Assembly (NCBI GenBank): GCA_017395545.1
Contig: JAFPUF010000120.1
Coordinates: 1-43,759 of the forward strand
Length of the DNA stretch: 43,759 bases
From: Treponema sp.
GTDB taxonomy: Bacteria > Spirochaetota > Spirochaetia > Treponematales > Treponemataceae
Direction of reading: 5' to 3'
The notes under the pieces are model-generated. The model did no database searches and had not been told where the DNA came from. It saw only the letters and a list, made by a program, of their open reading frames with translations. This document shows positions 1-8,548 of this stretch, piece by piece. Made by a program: the position numbers and the translations under genes. Within the stretch, counting starts at the first letter, position 1. Every line of letters starts with the position of its first letter.

Positions 1-27
1 CCGAAGCCCGAAGCCCGAAGCCCGAAG
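1..27. repeat. Heptamer tandem repeat (CCCGAAG)
   Basis: Three full copies of CCCGAAG and one partial copy at the window edge run in tandem, ending at base 27. The array probably continues to the left, outside the window. It lies in the non-coding stretch upstream of the cyclase gene. Its function is unknown; short arrays like this can vary in copy number between strains. Confidence 0.8.
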
Positions 28-530
28 CAGTATATGGCGAGTAGCGAGCGTGTCAAGAGCTTTCGTGATTTTTGCGAAAAAATGCGGTTTTTGAAGTTCA
101 ACTTTCTCCATAAGAGAGATTATAACGCATTCCGAGAAGCTGTCCACCACTCGAAGGGGTGGTTTTGAAGAAAAATTTAAGGAAAGAAAGTGAGAATATT
201 GGTGTACGCCGCTTCGCGTCGTTTGCATAAGTGGAAATTATTGACATCTGCGCCTTTGGCGCATAGGCATCAACTAAGACTTTCATATTTTCTCCGCATT
301 GCATGAGCTGCCTCTTTGCGACCATTAAGGCTTATTTCGTGTTTTGCAGGACGAGCCATTGCAAAAAGTTCTACAGTTATTGGAATAATCAGTTTGCTGT
401 TCTCCTTGGTGGCGATAATAATTTCACTGGCTAGTTTTTCCTTGCAGGGAGTTTTTCGTTTAAACGTTGTGATGGTAGGATTTATTTCCCGCTGCATCTC
501 CCCTCTCCTTTTCGTTTCCTTAAAATTTTC
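28..530. other. Gene-poor spacer with small inverted repeats
   Basis: No convincing gene is seen in this roughly 500-base stretch, apart from a doubtful small minus-strand frame at 270-497. It holds two small hairpins: ACCAC/GTGGT arms at about 148-165, followed by a short T run on the plus strand, and TGCGCC/GGCGCA at about 249-263. GC-rich palindromes in AT-rich DNA suggest an interspersed repeat remnant. No T-rich terminator for an upstream gene can be assigned with confidence. Confidence 0.45.
270..497 (-). CDS. Doubtful small protein, 75 aa
   Basis: I do not recognise this frame. In its favour is a good Shine-Dalgarno sequence: AAGGAG lies 7 bases before the ATG. The product is basic, with no signal peptide or membrane segment, and ends with a helix-like basic tail. 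An internal stretch beginning MARPAK at about residue 47 loosely recalls the N-terminus of IS630-type transposases, but it stops within 30 residues, so at best it would be a decayed fragment. The surrounding DNA is repeat-like. It could equally be a chance frame. Confidence 0.22.
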   Translation of the reverse strand: MQREINPTITTFKRKTPCKEKLASEIIIATKENSKLIIPITVELFAMARPAKHEISLNGRKEAAHAMRRKYESLS

Positions 531-559
531 TTGTGAAATCTTAATTTAAAACCTATAAT
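531..559 (+). promoter_or_regulatory. Promoter of the cyclase gene, leaderless geometry
   Basis: TTGTGA at 531-536 and a perfect TATAAT at 554-559 are separated by 17 bases. The -10 hexamer ends 7 bases before the ATG at 566, so transcription is predicted to start on the A of the start codon. No Shine-Dalgarno sequence precedes the ATG. Confidence 0.7.
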
Positions 560-565
560 ATAGAT

Positions 566-3500
566 ATGAGAAAAAGAATTTATTTCCTTCTGGCATTTTT
601 TTTGTCGCTAAGGTTTGGTTTTTCACAGACTAGTTTTCTTGACAATTATGTTTATCAGACCTGGAATTCTTTTGGCGGTTTAACTGGTACGACCGCCACA
701 GACATACTTCAGACTACCGATGGATATTTAAATATCGGAACTTACGAAGGACTTGTCCGTTTTGACGGTGTCGAATTCAATACGATTCGGGGAAGCCGTT
801 CAAATCACTACAAATTTTCTTCTGTCCGGGCTATTTTTGAGGATTCAAACGGATTTATCTGGCTCGGTTCAAACGACGAGGGTGTTCATAAAATCAATCC
901 TCTCGACGGCTCAAGCAAGTCTTACACGACACAGAATGGTCTTCCAAACAATTCTGTCCGTGCAATCTGTGAGGACAAAAACGGAAACATCTGGATTGGA
1001 ACTGCGGCAGGCGTTGTCTATCTCACACCAAAAGGTCATCTTATCACTCCGCAGTTTCAGGCTGGAACCGTATCAAAGGGAATCATTACAGTTTCGCTGT
1101 TTTGTGACACTGCCGGAAGGGTCTGGCTCATAACTTCCAACGAAAACGGTCTTTTCCTTTATTCAGACGGCATTTTCCATACAATTCCCCAGGTTGACGA
1201 ATATTTCGGAAGTTATTCTGCATCTTCAATGACTCAGGATTTAAACGGCAATTTCTGGATTGGAATGGCTGAAAAAGGTCTGATAAAAATCAGGAACGGA
1301 GAGCTTACAAAAGTCACGACAAATACAATTCTTGACAATTCTTCAACCTGGTCGATGTTTGTTTTTCAGGACGGAAGAATGCTTTTCGGTACTGAGAGAG
1401 GTGTAGTTTCTTTTCAGAACGGAATTTTTGCCGAAGCAAAGGGAAAAGAACTGTCATCTGCAAAAGTCAATAAAATCATCAAGGACCGTGAGGGAAATAT
1501 CTGGTTTGCGACTGACCGGAACGGAATCGGAAAACTTACTCACGGCAAATTCAGCATGACAAAGCTTGGCGTCGCTTCGAATTCTATCACAGAAGATTCT
1601 GTCGGAAGAATTTGGGTCGGCACTGACAAGGGCGTTCACTGTTATGTCGGTGAACGGGAAGTAAAAAACACGCTGACAGAATTCACGAAGGAATACAGAA
1701 TCAGGCATGTCGGAACGACAGAAGCCGGCGATATTCTGGTTTCCTGCTACACTGAGCCGGGACAGCTTCTTTATAATCCGCGTACAGGAAGCATAAAAAA
1801 CTGGACGACTGATGATGGTCTTGCCGGAAACAGGGTAAGGCTTGCAGTTGAGACAAAACCCGGAGAATTTTATGTTGGAACGACATCCGGTCTGAGTATT
1901 ATACATAGCGACGGTTCAATAAAAAATTTCAAGCAGATTGATGGTCTTGAAAATGAATATGTAATGTGGATTATGAAAGATTCCAACGATATTATCTGGA
2001 TTGGTACGGATGGCGGTGGAATCTACCTTATGAAAGACGAGGTTATAGTCTCTCACTTTACTTCTGAAAACGGTCTTATCGGAAACGTAATCTTTAAGAT
2101 TACTCAGGACAAAGAAGGTTCTTACTGGATTTGTACGGGAAGCGGTATTTCTTATATAAAGCCTTTTGATTCTGTAAATTCGATTCCTGTTGAATTCCAT
2201 AACATCAATTCTGAAAATGGTATAGGTACAGACTCCGTATTCCAGGTTTTCCCCGATACCGGAGACAATATGTGGATTGTGAGCAACTATGGAATCGCTT
2301 CTGTAGATGCAAAACAGCTGCTGGAATCTGCACAGACCGGAAAAAGAGTCACAAGCTTAAAACTTTACACCAGAAATGACGGCCTTGATTCTGACGGTGC
2401 GACTTCCACGGCTTTGAGTATTTGCGACAAGCACGGCTGTCTCTGGTTTACGATGGTAGACGGATTTGCGGTTTATGATCCGATTAAAGTCCGTGAAAAC
2501 CCTGTTATGCCGCTCGTTCATATTGAAAGCGTTTTCGTTGATAATGTCGAGCTCCCGAAGAATACTCATGAGTTTGTGCTCAAGCCGGGCACAAAGCGCG
2601 TTGACATCAAATTTACGGGGCTCAGCTTCGATGCTCCTGAGCGGATCCAGTTCCAGCATCAGCTGACAAACTTCGAGGATTCCTTCAGTCCTCCAAATCC
2701 TGCGAGAATTGTCTCTTACACGAACATCAGTCCTGGAAAGCATACATTCCTTGTTATGGCGGTAAACGGAGAGGGAATTCCTTCAGAAGAGGCAGAGGCA
2801 CGTCTTTTCGTTCAGAAGCCATATTTCTACCAGATGCCGCTTTTCTGGATTATTGCCGTTGTCATTTTGATTAATATTGTAGTGGCTGTTTTCTATTTCA
2901 AGCAAAGGGCAATTAAACTTGAGAATATCCGCCTTGAAGGAATGGTAAGGGAGCGCACGCGGGAACTTGCCGCAGAGAAAGACAAGTCTGACCAGCTTTT
3001 GCGCGCAATTCTGCCGGATAAAATTGCTGACGAACTGAAAGACGAAGTTCACTCAATCGCTCAGAGTTTTACGGACGTAACTCTTCTGTTCTCGGATATC
3101 GTAAGTTTTACGAAAGTTTCAAGCAACCACACTGCGAGCGAAATCGTTGACGCACTGAACGAGCTTTTCACCAGATTCGACCTTCGCGCAAAGGAAATGG
3201 GTGTCGAAAAAATCAAGACTGTCGGTGATGCTTATATGGCAGCATGCGGAGTTCCTGAACCGAACGAGAATCACGCCCGCATTATGATAGAATTTGCAAA
3301 AGGCATGTACAAAGATCTTGAAGATTACAACCGCTGCGGAAAAATCCAGTTCAATATGCGGATTGGTTTGAACTGCGGACCTGTTACAGCGGGTGTTATC
3401 GGAAAGACAAAATTCGTGTATGATGTCTGGGGAAATACCGTGAATGTCGCAAGCAGAATGGAAAGTGCCTGTAATCCGGGTGAAATCCGTGTATCTCAGG

Positions 3501-3604
3501 CGATGTTCGATCATTTAAAAGACAGTGACGTTCAGTTTACCGAGCCGATGGAATGCGATATCAAAGGCAAGGGAAAAATGGTTACTTACGAGATAGTAAA
3601 ATAA
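566..3604 (+). CDS. Propeller-sensor transmembrane adenylyl cyclase
   Basis: This 1012-residue membrane receptor probably makes cAMP. It begins with a signal peptide. Residues about 25-660 hold many short two-component-regulator propeller repeats of the 'IWIGT..GG' type, forming an extracytoplasmic beta-propeller sensor. A Y_Y_Y-like beta domain follows (about 670-750), then one membrane helix at about 759-779, a charged linker at about 792-830 and a class III nucleotide cyclase domain (about 838-1012). Both metal-binding Asp motifs (FSDIV, VGDAYM) are present, as are the Lys of EKIKT and the Asp of YDVWG that favour ATP over GTP, and the NVASR transition-state motif. It should therefore be active. 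The same sensor architecture in Bacteroidetes usually ends in a histidine kinase. A UrtA-like lipoprotein gene follows after 28 bases. The ligand is unknown. Confidence 0.88.
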   Translation: MRKRIYFLLAFFLSLRFGFSQTSFLDNYVYQTWNSFGGLTGTTATDILQTTDGYLNIGTYEGLVRFDGVEFNTIRGSRSNHYKFSSVRAIFEDSNGFIWLGSNDEGVHKINPLDGSSKSYTTQNGLPNNSVRAICEDKNGNIWIGTAAGVVYLTPKGHLITPQFQAGTVSKGIITVSLFCDTAGRVWLITSNENGLFLYSDGIFHTIPQVDEYFGSYSASSMTQDLNGNFWIGMAEKGLIKIRNGELTKVTTNTILDNSSTWSMFVFQDGRMLFGTERGVVSFQNGIFAEAKGKELSSAKVNKIIKDREGNIWFATDRNGIGKLTHGKFSMTKLGVASNSITEDSVGRIWVGTDKGVHCYVGEREVKNTLTEFTKEYRIRHVGTTEAGDILVSCYTEPGQLLYNPRTGSIKNWTTDDGLAGNRVRLAVETKPGEFYVGTTSGLSIIHSDGSIKNFKQIDGLENEYVMWIMKDSNDIIWIGTDGGGIYLMKDEVIVSHFTSENGLIGNVIFKITQDKEGSYWICTGSGISYIKPFDSVNSIPVEFHNINSENGIGTDSVFQVFPDTGDNMWIVSNYGIASVDAKQLLESAQTGKRVTSLKLYTRNDGLDSDGATSTALSICDKHGCLWFTMVDGFAVYDPIKVRENPVMPLVHIESVFVDNVELPKNTHEFVLKPGTKRVDIKFTGLSFDAPERIQFQHQLTNFEDSFSPPNPARIVSYTNISPGKHTFLVMAVNGEGIPSEEAEARLFVQKPYFYQMPLFWIIAVVILINIVVAVFYFKQRAIKLENIRLEGMVRERTRELAAEKDKSDQLLRAILPDKIADELKDEVHSIAQSFTDVTLLFSDIVSFTKVSSNHTASEIVDALNELFTRFDLRAKEMGVEKIKTVGDAYMAACGVPEPNENHARIMIEFAKGMYKDLEDYNRCGKIQFNMRIGLNCGPVTAGVIGKTKFVYDVWGNTVNVASRMESACNPGEIRVSQAMFDHLKDSDVQFTEPMECDIKGKGKMVTYEIVK

Positions 3605-3632
3605 TAAAAACAATAACAAGTCAGGAGAAAAT

Positions 3633-4817
3633 ATGAAACTTGTAAAATTCGTTTTTGTTGCGGCTGCAGCCCTTTTGCTTGCTTCCTGTAACGAAAAGAA
3701 AGTTGAGACTGTCAAAGTTGGTCTTTTGCACTCGCTTTCCGGTACTATGTCAATCAGTGAGACTGCCGTGCGTGATGCAGAGCTTCTTGCAATCTCAGAA
3801 GTCAACGAAGGCGGCGGAGTCCTTGGAAAGCAGATTGAAGCCGTCCAGAAAGATGGAGCCAGCGATCCTCAGACTTTTGCCGATGAAGCAAGAGAACTTC
3901 TTGAGAACGAAAAAGTCGTAACAGTTTTTGGCTGCTGGACAAGTGCTTCACGAAAAGCGGTAAAGCCTGTTTTTGAAGAACTTTATGGTCTTTTATGGTA
4001 TCCGGTTCAGTACGAGGGAATGGAAGCAAGCCCGAACATTATGTATATGGGCGCATCTCCAAACCAGCAGATTGTTCCTGCTGTTGAGTATTGTGTCAAT
4101 GAGCTGGGCAAAAAAAAGATTTTCCTTGTCGGAAGCGATTATGTTTTCCCGCACACTGCAAATAAAATCATCAAGGCACAGATTTCACAGCTTGACTGCG
4201 AGTGTCTTGGCGAAGAGTATGTTCCGATGGGCGGCGGCGATTTCAATGCAATCATTTCAAAAATCGTTGAAAAAAAGCCTGAAGTAATTTTCAATACGCT
4301 TAATGGTGATTCAAACGTTGCATTCTTCGGTGCTCTTTCAAAGGCCGGAATTAATTCAGAAAAAATTCCGGTAATGAGTTTCTCAATTGCAGAAGAAGAA
4401 GTCGCCAAAATGGACCTTGAAGATCTTGCAGGTCATTATGTTTCATGGAATTACTACGAAACAACCCAGACTCCGCGCAACGAAAAATTTGTCGCCGATT
4501 ACAAAGAGAAATTTGGTGAGGACCGTCTTACAAGCGATCCGATTGAAGCGGCTTATATCGCAGTTTATATGTGGGCTGCTGCCTGTGAAAAAGCCGGCAG
4601 TTTCGATGTAGAGGCTGTGAGGGTTGCTGCAAAGGGCCTGAGCTTTACCGCTCCTGAGGGTACGGTAACAATCGACGGCGGAAATCAGCATCTTTTCAAG
4701 CAGATTCGAATCGGAAAAATTAATGATAAAGGCCTGATTGATGAAGTCTGGTCAAATCCGACACCGGTTAAACCGGATCCTTATCTGAGCACATACCCAT
4801 GGGCACGGGGACTGTAA
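3633..4817 (+). CDS. UrtA-like substrate-binding lipoprotein
   Basis: This 394-residue type 1 periplasmic binding protein is a lipoprotein: a hydrophobic signal ends in LLLASC with Cys at about 19. The [15 protein letters not shown] start, the [12 protein letters not shown] segment and the C-terminal [14 protein letters not shown] ending are typical of the urea/short-chain amide binding proteins UrtA and FmdD. Shine-Dalgarno AGGAG lies 5 bases before the ATG. The gene is 28 bases downstream of the cyclase, so the two are probably co-transcribed. No UrtBCDE permease or ATPase gene is nearby; AzlC follows. It may deliver ligand to a remote transporter or act as a sensor partner of the cyclase (inference). 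Urea as ligand is not shown by the sequence; a branched-chain amino acid or amide is possible. Confidence 0.85.
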   Translation: MKLVKFVFVAAAALLLASCNEKKVETVKVGLLHSLSGTMSISETAVRDAELLAISEVNEGGGVLGKQIEAVQKDGASDPQTFADEARELLENEKVVTVFGCWTSASRKAVKPVFEELYGLLWYPVQYEGMEASPNIMYMGASPNQQIVPAVEYCVNELGKKKIFLVGSDYVFPHTANKIIKAQISQLDCECLGEEYVPMGGGDFNAIISKIVEKKPEVIFNTLNGDSNVAFFGALSKAGINSEKIPVMSFSIAEEEVAKMDLEDLAGHYVSWNYYETTQTPRNEKFVADYKEKFGEDRLTSDPIEAAYIAVYMWAAACEKAGSFDVEAVRVAAKGLSFTAPEGTVTIDGGNQHLFKQIRIGKINDKGLIDEVWSNPTPVKPDPYLSTYPWARGL

Positions 4818-4832
4818 GTTTCTCAGTTCTTG

Positions 4833-4841
4833 TGCTACAAT
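4833..4841 (+). promoter_or_regulatory. Extended -10 promoter of azlC, leaderless geometry
   Basis: An extended -10 (TG at 4833-4834, TACAAT at 4836-4841) ends 7 bases before the ATG at 4848, predicting a leaderless start. It lies just after the stop codon of the UrtA-like gene. No good -35 is seen, as is common for extended -10 promoters. Confidence 0.55.
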
Positions 4842-4847
4842 GTGGTG

Positions 4848-5603
4848 ATGCTTGATTCTTCTAATTTCAGAAGAGCCGTAAAACTCACCACGCCTGTTTT
4901 TTTCGGCTATATCGCTGTAGGTATTCCTTTTGGTCTCATGGCTGTAAACGCAGGCTTTCCGTGGTGGCTCGCCGTACTGATGAGTCTCCTTATTTATTCG
5001 GGGTCTGGTCAGTACATCGGAATTGCACTCTTTTCTTCCGGAATCGTAAACAATTCCACATTCTGGGCATCACTCCTTACTTTTGTTGGTATTGAATTTG
5101 TCATCGGCCTGAGGCACATTTTTTACTCACTTTCCCTTATCGAAACTTACAGGGGAACCGGCAGATGGAAGATTCCCCTTATTTTTACAATCACAGACGA
5201 AACTTTTGCCCTTGTTTCTTCCTGTAATATTCCGTCAGACGCTGACAGGGGCGCATATCTCGGCATTATTTCAATCTTCGACTATTCTTACTGGGTTTTC
5301 GGCACTTTCCTTGGTGCAATTCTGGGCAATTTCATTCCGGACGGCTATCTCAATGGCGTAGATTTCGCCCTGACCGCACTTTTTGTTGTTCTGATGATAA
5401 ATCAAATCCGTTCATCGAAAAAAATAATTCCCTCTCTGGTGGGCGCTCTTACAACGGCATTTGCCACGGCTCTTTCTTACATCAAAATTGGCGGACACGC
5501 AATTCTTCCGGGGCAGCACATCATTTTGACCGGTTTATGTCTTGGAATTGTCGTTATGGTTTTTCTTTCTAAAAAGAATAAAGGCAATGGAGGAAAAGTA
5601 TGA
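4848..5603 (+). CDS. azlC: AzlC family permease, large exporter subunit
   Basis: This 251-residue inner-membrane protein belongs to the AzlC family. With AzlD, members of this family export branched-chain amino acids or their analogues. The N-terminus FRRAVKLTTPVFFGYIAVGIPFGL and the GSGQYIGIALFSS and GLRHIFYSLSL segments are family signatures. I see about seven hydrophobic segments. The frame is open from a TTG 18 bases upstream, but that codon overlaps the promoter, so I take ATG 4848. It has no Shine-Dalgarno sequence. Its end overlaps azlD by 4 bases (ATGA), a sign of coupled translation. Following a UrtA-like binding protein is odd, because AzlCD needs no binding protein. Substrate is not provable from sequence. 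Confidence 0.88.
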   Translation: MLDSSNFRRAVKLTTPVFFGYIAVGIPFGLMAVNAGFPWWLAVLMSLLIYSGSGQYIGIALFSSGIVNNSTFWASLLTFVGIEFVIGLRHIFYSLSLIETYRGTGRWKIPLIFTITDETFALVSSCNIPSDADRGAYLGIISIFDYSYWVFGTFLGAILGNFIPDGYLNGVDFALTALFVVLMINQIRSSKKIIPSLVGALTTAFATALSYIKIGGHAILPGQHIILTGLCLGIVVMVFLSKKNKGNGGKV

Positions 5604-5956
5604 AACTTACGGCCACAGAAGCACTGATTGCGACCCTGGCTATCGGGGCAATGATGTTACTTCTCAGACTTCTTCCGTTCCTGATTTTTTCAAACAGAAA
5701 GACTCCTGAATTCTTTTCTTTTGTAGAAAAATTTATTCCGGCAATTTCGATTGCCGTTCTTTTTGCAGCCTGCATAAAGTCAAACACAACCGATCTTCTT
5801 TTTAATTCAGCGGCTCCTTTGAGGGAAATTTCCTCAGTCATTTCTGCAGTCGTTGCAATAACAGTTACGGTCGGCCTTCATCTCTGGAAAAACAATGCCA
5901 TGATAAGTATTTTTGGCGGAACGATTTTCTATATGATTCTTAACTATTTTTTCTGA
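5600..5956 (+). CDS. azlD: AzlD family small exporter subunit
   Basis: This 118-residue membrane protein has four hydrophobic segments and matches AzlD in length and pattern: the start TEALIATLAIGAMMLLLRLLPFLIF and the middle PAISIAVLFAACIK are typical. It partners AzlC in amino-acid export. Shine-Dalgarno GGAGG lies 6 bases before the ATG and inside the end of azlC. The start codon overlaps the azlC stop, so translation is coupled. A hairpin terminator shared with nrdD follows. Confidence 0.85.
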   Translation: MKLTATEALIATLAIGAMMLLLRLLPFLIFSNRKTPEFFSFVEKFIPAISIAVLFAACIKSNTTDLLFNSAAPLREISSVISAVVAITVTVGLHLWKNNAMISIFGGTIFYMILNYFF

Positions 5957-5976
5957 TTTTTTATATTCCGGAATTT

Positions 5977-6011
5977 AAAAAGGCTGCCCGTTTTGAAGTG
6001 GACAGCCTTTT
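5977..6011. terminator. Bidirectional hairpin terminator, azlD / nrdD
   Basis: Arms AAAAGGCTG (5978-5986) and CAGCCTTTT (6003-6011) flank a 16-base loop between two convergent genes. A-rich and T-rich flanks on both sides give a U-run in either direction, so the hairpin can end both transcripts. Confidence 0.8.
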
Positions 6012-6030
6012 CTGTTTTAAAAGCTTTTTT

Positions 6031-8208
6031 TTACAGGTGCAGGACTCGTTCTTTGATTTCCTGTGTGCGACCCTGATTCCAGTACTGCGTTCCGATGTAT
6101 CCGCAGGTTCGGCGGGCTACATTCATCGTTGCCTGGTCTTTGTTGCCGCAGTTCGGACACTGCCAGACGAGCTTGTTGTCGCTGTCGGTCACAATCTGTA
6201 TTTCACCAGTGTAACCGCATTTCTGGCAGCAGTCAGATTTTGTGTTGAGCTCAGCGTACATGATGTTCTCGTAGATGTGTTTGAGAAGCGTCATTACGGC
6301 AGGAATATTATTTTCCATGTTCGGAACTTCAACATAGCTTACAGCTCCTCCCGGTGAAAGCTCCTGGAACTGGCTCTCAAAACTGAGTTTTGAGAATGCA
6401 TCCATCGGCTCTGTTACGTGAACATGATAGCTGTTCGTGATGTAGTTTTTATCTGTTACGCCCGGAATCTCGCCGAAACGTTTTTTAAGGCATTTTGCGA
6501 ACTTGTATGTCGTTGACTCAAGCGGTGTTCCGTAGAGTGAGAATGCGATGTTTGAAGCAGCCTTCCATTCGGCACATTTCGCATTGAGGTGTTTCATTAT
6601 CTCGATTGCGAATGGTGTTGCGCTCGGGTCGGTGTGAGGCTTTCCTGTCATGTAGCGGACGCACTCGCACAATCCTGCATATCCGAGAGAAATCGTTGAA
6701 TAGCCGCCGAAAAGGAGCTTGTCGATTTTCTCGCCTTTTTCGAGACGTGCAAGAGCACCGTGCTGCCAGAGAATTGGAGCTACGTCACTTGGTGTGCCCA
6801 GAAGACGCTTGTGGCGGCTCAGAAGTGCCTTGTGACAAAGTTCAAGACGTTCATCGAAGATTTCCCAGAAAGATTTGTAATCGCCGCCAGAAGAGCAAGC
6901 CACATCGACCAAGTTGATTGTGACGACTCCCTGGTTGAAACGGCCGTAATATTTTGGTTTGCCATGCTCGTCGAGATATGGTGTGAGGAATGAGCGGCAG
7001 CCCATGCACGGGTAGCAGTTTCCGTTTCCGTTGTCATCGACTTTAAGCTCAAGCATCTTCTTTTCGGAGATGTAGTCTGGAACCAGTCGGCGTGCTGTAC
7101 ATTTTGCAGCAAGTTCTGTGAGAGAATAGTATTTTGAGCCCGGCTCGATGTTATCTGGTTCGAGAACATAGATGAGTTTTGGGAATGCCGGAGTTACCCA
7201 GAATCCTTTTTCGTTTTTAACGCCCTGATAACGCTGCTTGAGCATTTCTTCGATAATCATTGCAAGATCGGCTTTTTCCTGCTCGTTCTTTGCTTCGTTG
7301 AGGTACATGAATACCGTGATGAACGGTGACTGGCCGTTTGTTGTCATGAGGGTGACAACCTGATACTGGATTGTCTGAACGCCGCGTGTAATTTCGTCTT
7401 TGACACGCATCTCAACGATTTTGTTGAACTGCTCATCGGTGAATTTTACGCCGGTCTGCTCTTCGATACGGCAGGTTTCCCGCTGAATCTTTTTTCGGCT
7501 TACTTCTACAAATGGTGCAAGGTGAGCCAGAGAGATTGACTGGCCGCCGTACTGTGAAGAAGCAACCTGAGCGATAATCTGAGTTGCGATGTTGCATGCG
7601 GTCGAGAACGAATGCGGTGTGTCGATTTTTGTTCCTGAAATGACAGTTCCGTTCTGGAGCATGTCCTCGAGATTGACCAGGTCGCAGTTGTGCATGTGCT
7701 GTGCGAAATAGTCGGCATCGTGGAAGTGGATGATTCCTTCTTCGTGAGCTTTTACGATATCCTCGTCAAGAAGGAATCGTTTCGTGATGTCTTTAGAGAC
7801 TTCACCGGCCATATAGTCGCGCTGAACTGAGACTACGGTTGAGTTTTTGTTTGAATTTTCCTGTTTTACTTCTTCGTTCTGGCATTCGAGAAGAGACATA
7901 ATCTGCGCATCGGTTGAATTTGACTGACGGCGAAGATTGTGCTGGTAGCGGTAGGTGATGTACTTTTTAGCAATGTCAAAAGCACCTGCCTTCATGATTG
8001 CGGTTTCGACCAGATCCTGAATGGCCTCAACGTTCATCTCGTGGTTTTCGGCAGCACACTGTTTTTCGATGTTCTGAGCGATGCTCTCGATTGTGCTTCC
8101 TGCCAGCCTTTCCGACGGTGGAACTTCATTGTTCGCTTTTGAGATAGCCGTAACGATTTTTTTGAGATCGAAGACGACTTCTTCACCGTTGCGTTTGATG
8201 ATTTTCAT
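6031..8208 (-). CDS. nrdD: Anaerobic ribonucleoside-triphosphate reductase
   Basis: NrdD reduces ribonucleoside triphosphates to deoxynucleotides with a glycyl radical, so it works only without oxygen. The 725 residues compare with about 710 in E. coli. An ATP-cone lies at about 1-95. Active-site cysteines fall in the NCYPCMGC segment (Cys398, 401, 404). A zinc site of two CxxC pairs (CQKC and CPNC) lies near the C-terminus. The glycyl-radical motif RRTCGYIG places the radical Gly at 703. Shine-Dalgarno GGAGGGG lies 7 bases before the ATG. The activase NrdG is not in the window and must be encoded elsewhere. The leader holds palindromic candidates for NrdR boxes. A hairpin shared with azlD follows the stop. 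Confidence 0.97.
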   Translation of the reverse strand: MKIIKRNGEEVVFDLKKIVTAISKANNEVPPSERLAGSTIESIAQNIEKQCAAENHEMNVEAIQDLVETAIMKAGAFDIAKKYITYRYQHNLRRQSNSTDAQIMSLLECQNEEVKQENSNKNSTVVSVQRDYMAGEVSKDITKRFLLDEDIVKAHEEGIIHFHDADYFAQHMHNCDLVNLEDMLQNGTVISGTKIDTPHSFSTACNIATQIIAQVASSQYGGQSISLAHLAPFVEVSRKKIQRETCRIEEQTGVKFTDEQFNKIVEMRVKDEITRGVQTIQYQVVTLMTTNGQSPFITVFMYLNEAKNEQEKADLAMIIEEMLKQRYQGVKNEKGFWVTPAFPKLIYVLEPDNIEPGSKYYSLTELAAKCTARRLVPDYISEKKMLELKVDDNGNGNCYPCMGCRSFLTPYLDEHGKPKYYGRFNQGVVTINLVDVACSSGGDYKSFWEIFDERLELCHKALLSRHKRLLGTPSDVAPILWQHGALARLEKGEKIDKLLFGGYSTISLGYAGLCECVRYMTGKPHTDPSATPFAIEIMKHLNAKCAEWKAASNIAFSLYGTPLESTTYKFAKCLKKRFGEIPGVTDKNYITNSYHVHVTEPMDAFSKLSFESQFQELSPGGAVSYVEVPNMENNIPAVMTLLKHIYENIMYAELNTKSDCCQKCGYTGEIQIVTDSDNKLVWQCPNCGNKDQATMNVARRTCGYIGTQYWNQGRTQEIKERVLHL

Positions 8209-8263
8209 GTCTTTTCCCCTCCAGAAAATTTTTTTTATTTATTTGAAAAATTTGAAGATGCGA

Positions 8264-8322
8264 AAAAAAAGCGTAGTGTCTTATAACCTATATATCGGCT
8301 AAAACCACACTACCTATAGCGT
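8264..8322 (-). promoter_or_regulatory. Candidate NrdR-box region upstream of nrdD
   Basis: GTAGTGT at 8273-8279 and ACACTAC at 8307-8313 form a perfect 7-bp inverted repeat. The 16-mer at 8307-8322 matches the palindromic NrdR-box consensus at 13 of 16 positions by my count, and the one at 8285-8300 at about 11 of 16. They are 22 bases apart centre to centre, about two helical turns; known pairs are more often about three turns apart. A -10-like TATAAG (minus strand, 8285-8280) overlaps the boxes, as expected for repression. NrdR control of ribonucleotide reductase is established in many bacteria. Its use here is inference. Confidence 0.45.
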
Positions 8323-8475
8323 TTTTTTTTTAATTTTTCTAAATAATAATTCCTGAAGGGATTTTAGTCAATCCATTTTTTTAAAGAAGTCGGTAAAATC
8401 AAAAAGATGTCGTTTTTGTCTAATCAAGAGGTTTTTGGTAAAATTCAGATATTTTTTAAAAATATTTTTTGCAAA
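8323..8475. other. AT-rich spacer upstream of nrdD
   Basis: Together with the candidate operator and the hairpin, the gap between nrdD and the aldolase gene is 340 bases. This middle part is strongly AT-rich with homopolymer T and A runs. I see no frame, RNA gene or riboswitch in it. It may contain upstream promoter elements for nrdD. Confidence 0.5.
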
Positions 8476-8520
8476 TAAAAAAGAGGGAACGCAACCTTAA
8501 AAAGGTTTCTTTCCCTCTTT
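8475..8520 (-). terminator. Terminator of the aldolase gene, nested hairpin
   Basis: AAAGAGGGAA/TTCCCTCTTT arms (8480-8489 and 8511-8520) enclose a second hairpin with AACCTT/AAGGTT arms. On the minus strand the outer stem is followed by a T run, as in an intrinsic terminator. The inner stem makes it a two-tier structure. Confidence 0.8.
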
Positions 8521-8548
8521 CAATTACCCATTTTTCCAAGCAGGTCAA

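Noticed and set aside
1-27. CRISPR array
   Set aside because: Units are 7 bases with no spacers and no cas genes are present.
98-325. Minus-strand 75-residue frame overlapping the 270-497 frame
   Set aside because: It crosses the hairpins of the repeat-like spacer, has no Shine-Dalgarno and resembles no protein I know.
270-359. IS630 transposase remnant (MARPAK start)
   Set aside because: Only a few residues match, no inverted repeats or catalytic DDE residues are seen, and the frame closes within 30 residues.
566-3604. Hybrid histidine kinase of the propeller type
   Set aside because: No HisKA/HATPase or receiver motifs are present; the cytoplasmic part is a class III cyclase.
4830-4847. 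TTG start for azlC six codons upstream
   Set aside because: The codons overlap the extended -10 element and add no conserved residues; ATG 4848 fits the family start.
8209-8475. Riboswitch upstream of nrdD
   Set aside because: The spacer is AT-rich homopolymer sequence without the conserved helices of a known class; the only structure is the NrdR-like palindromes.
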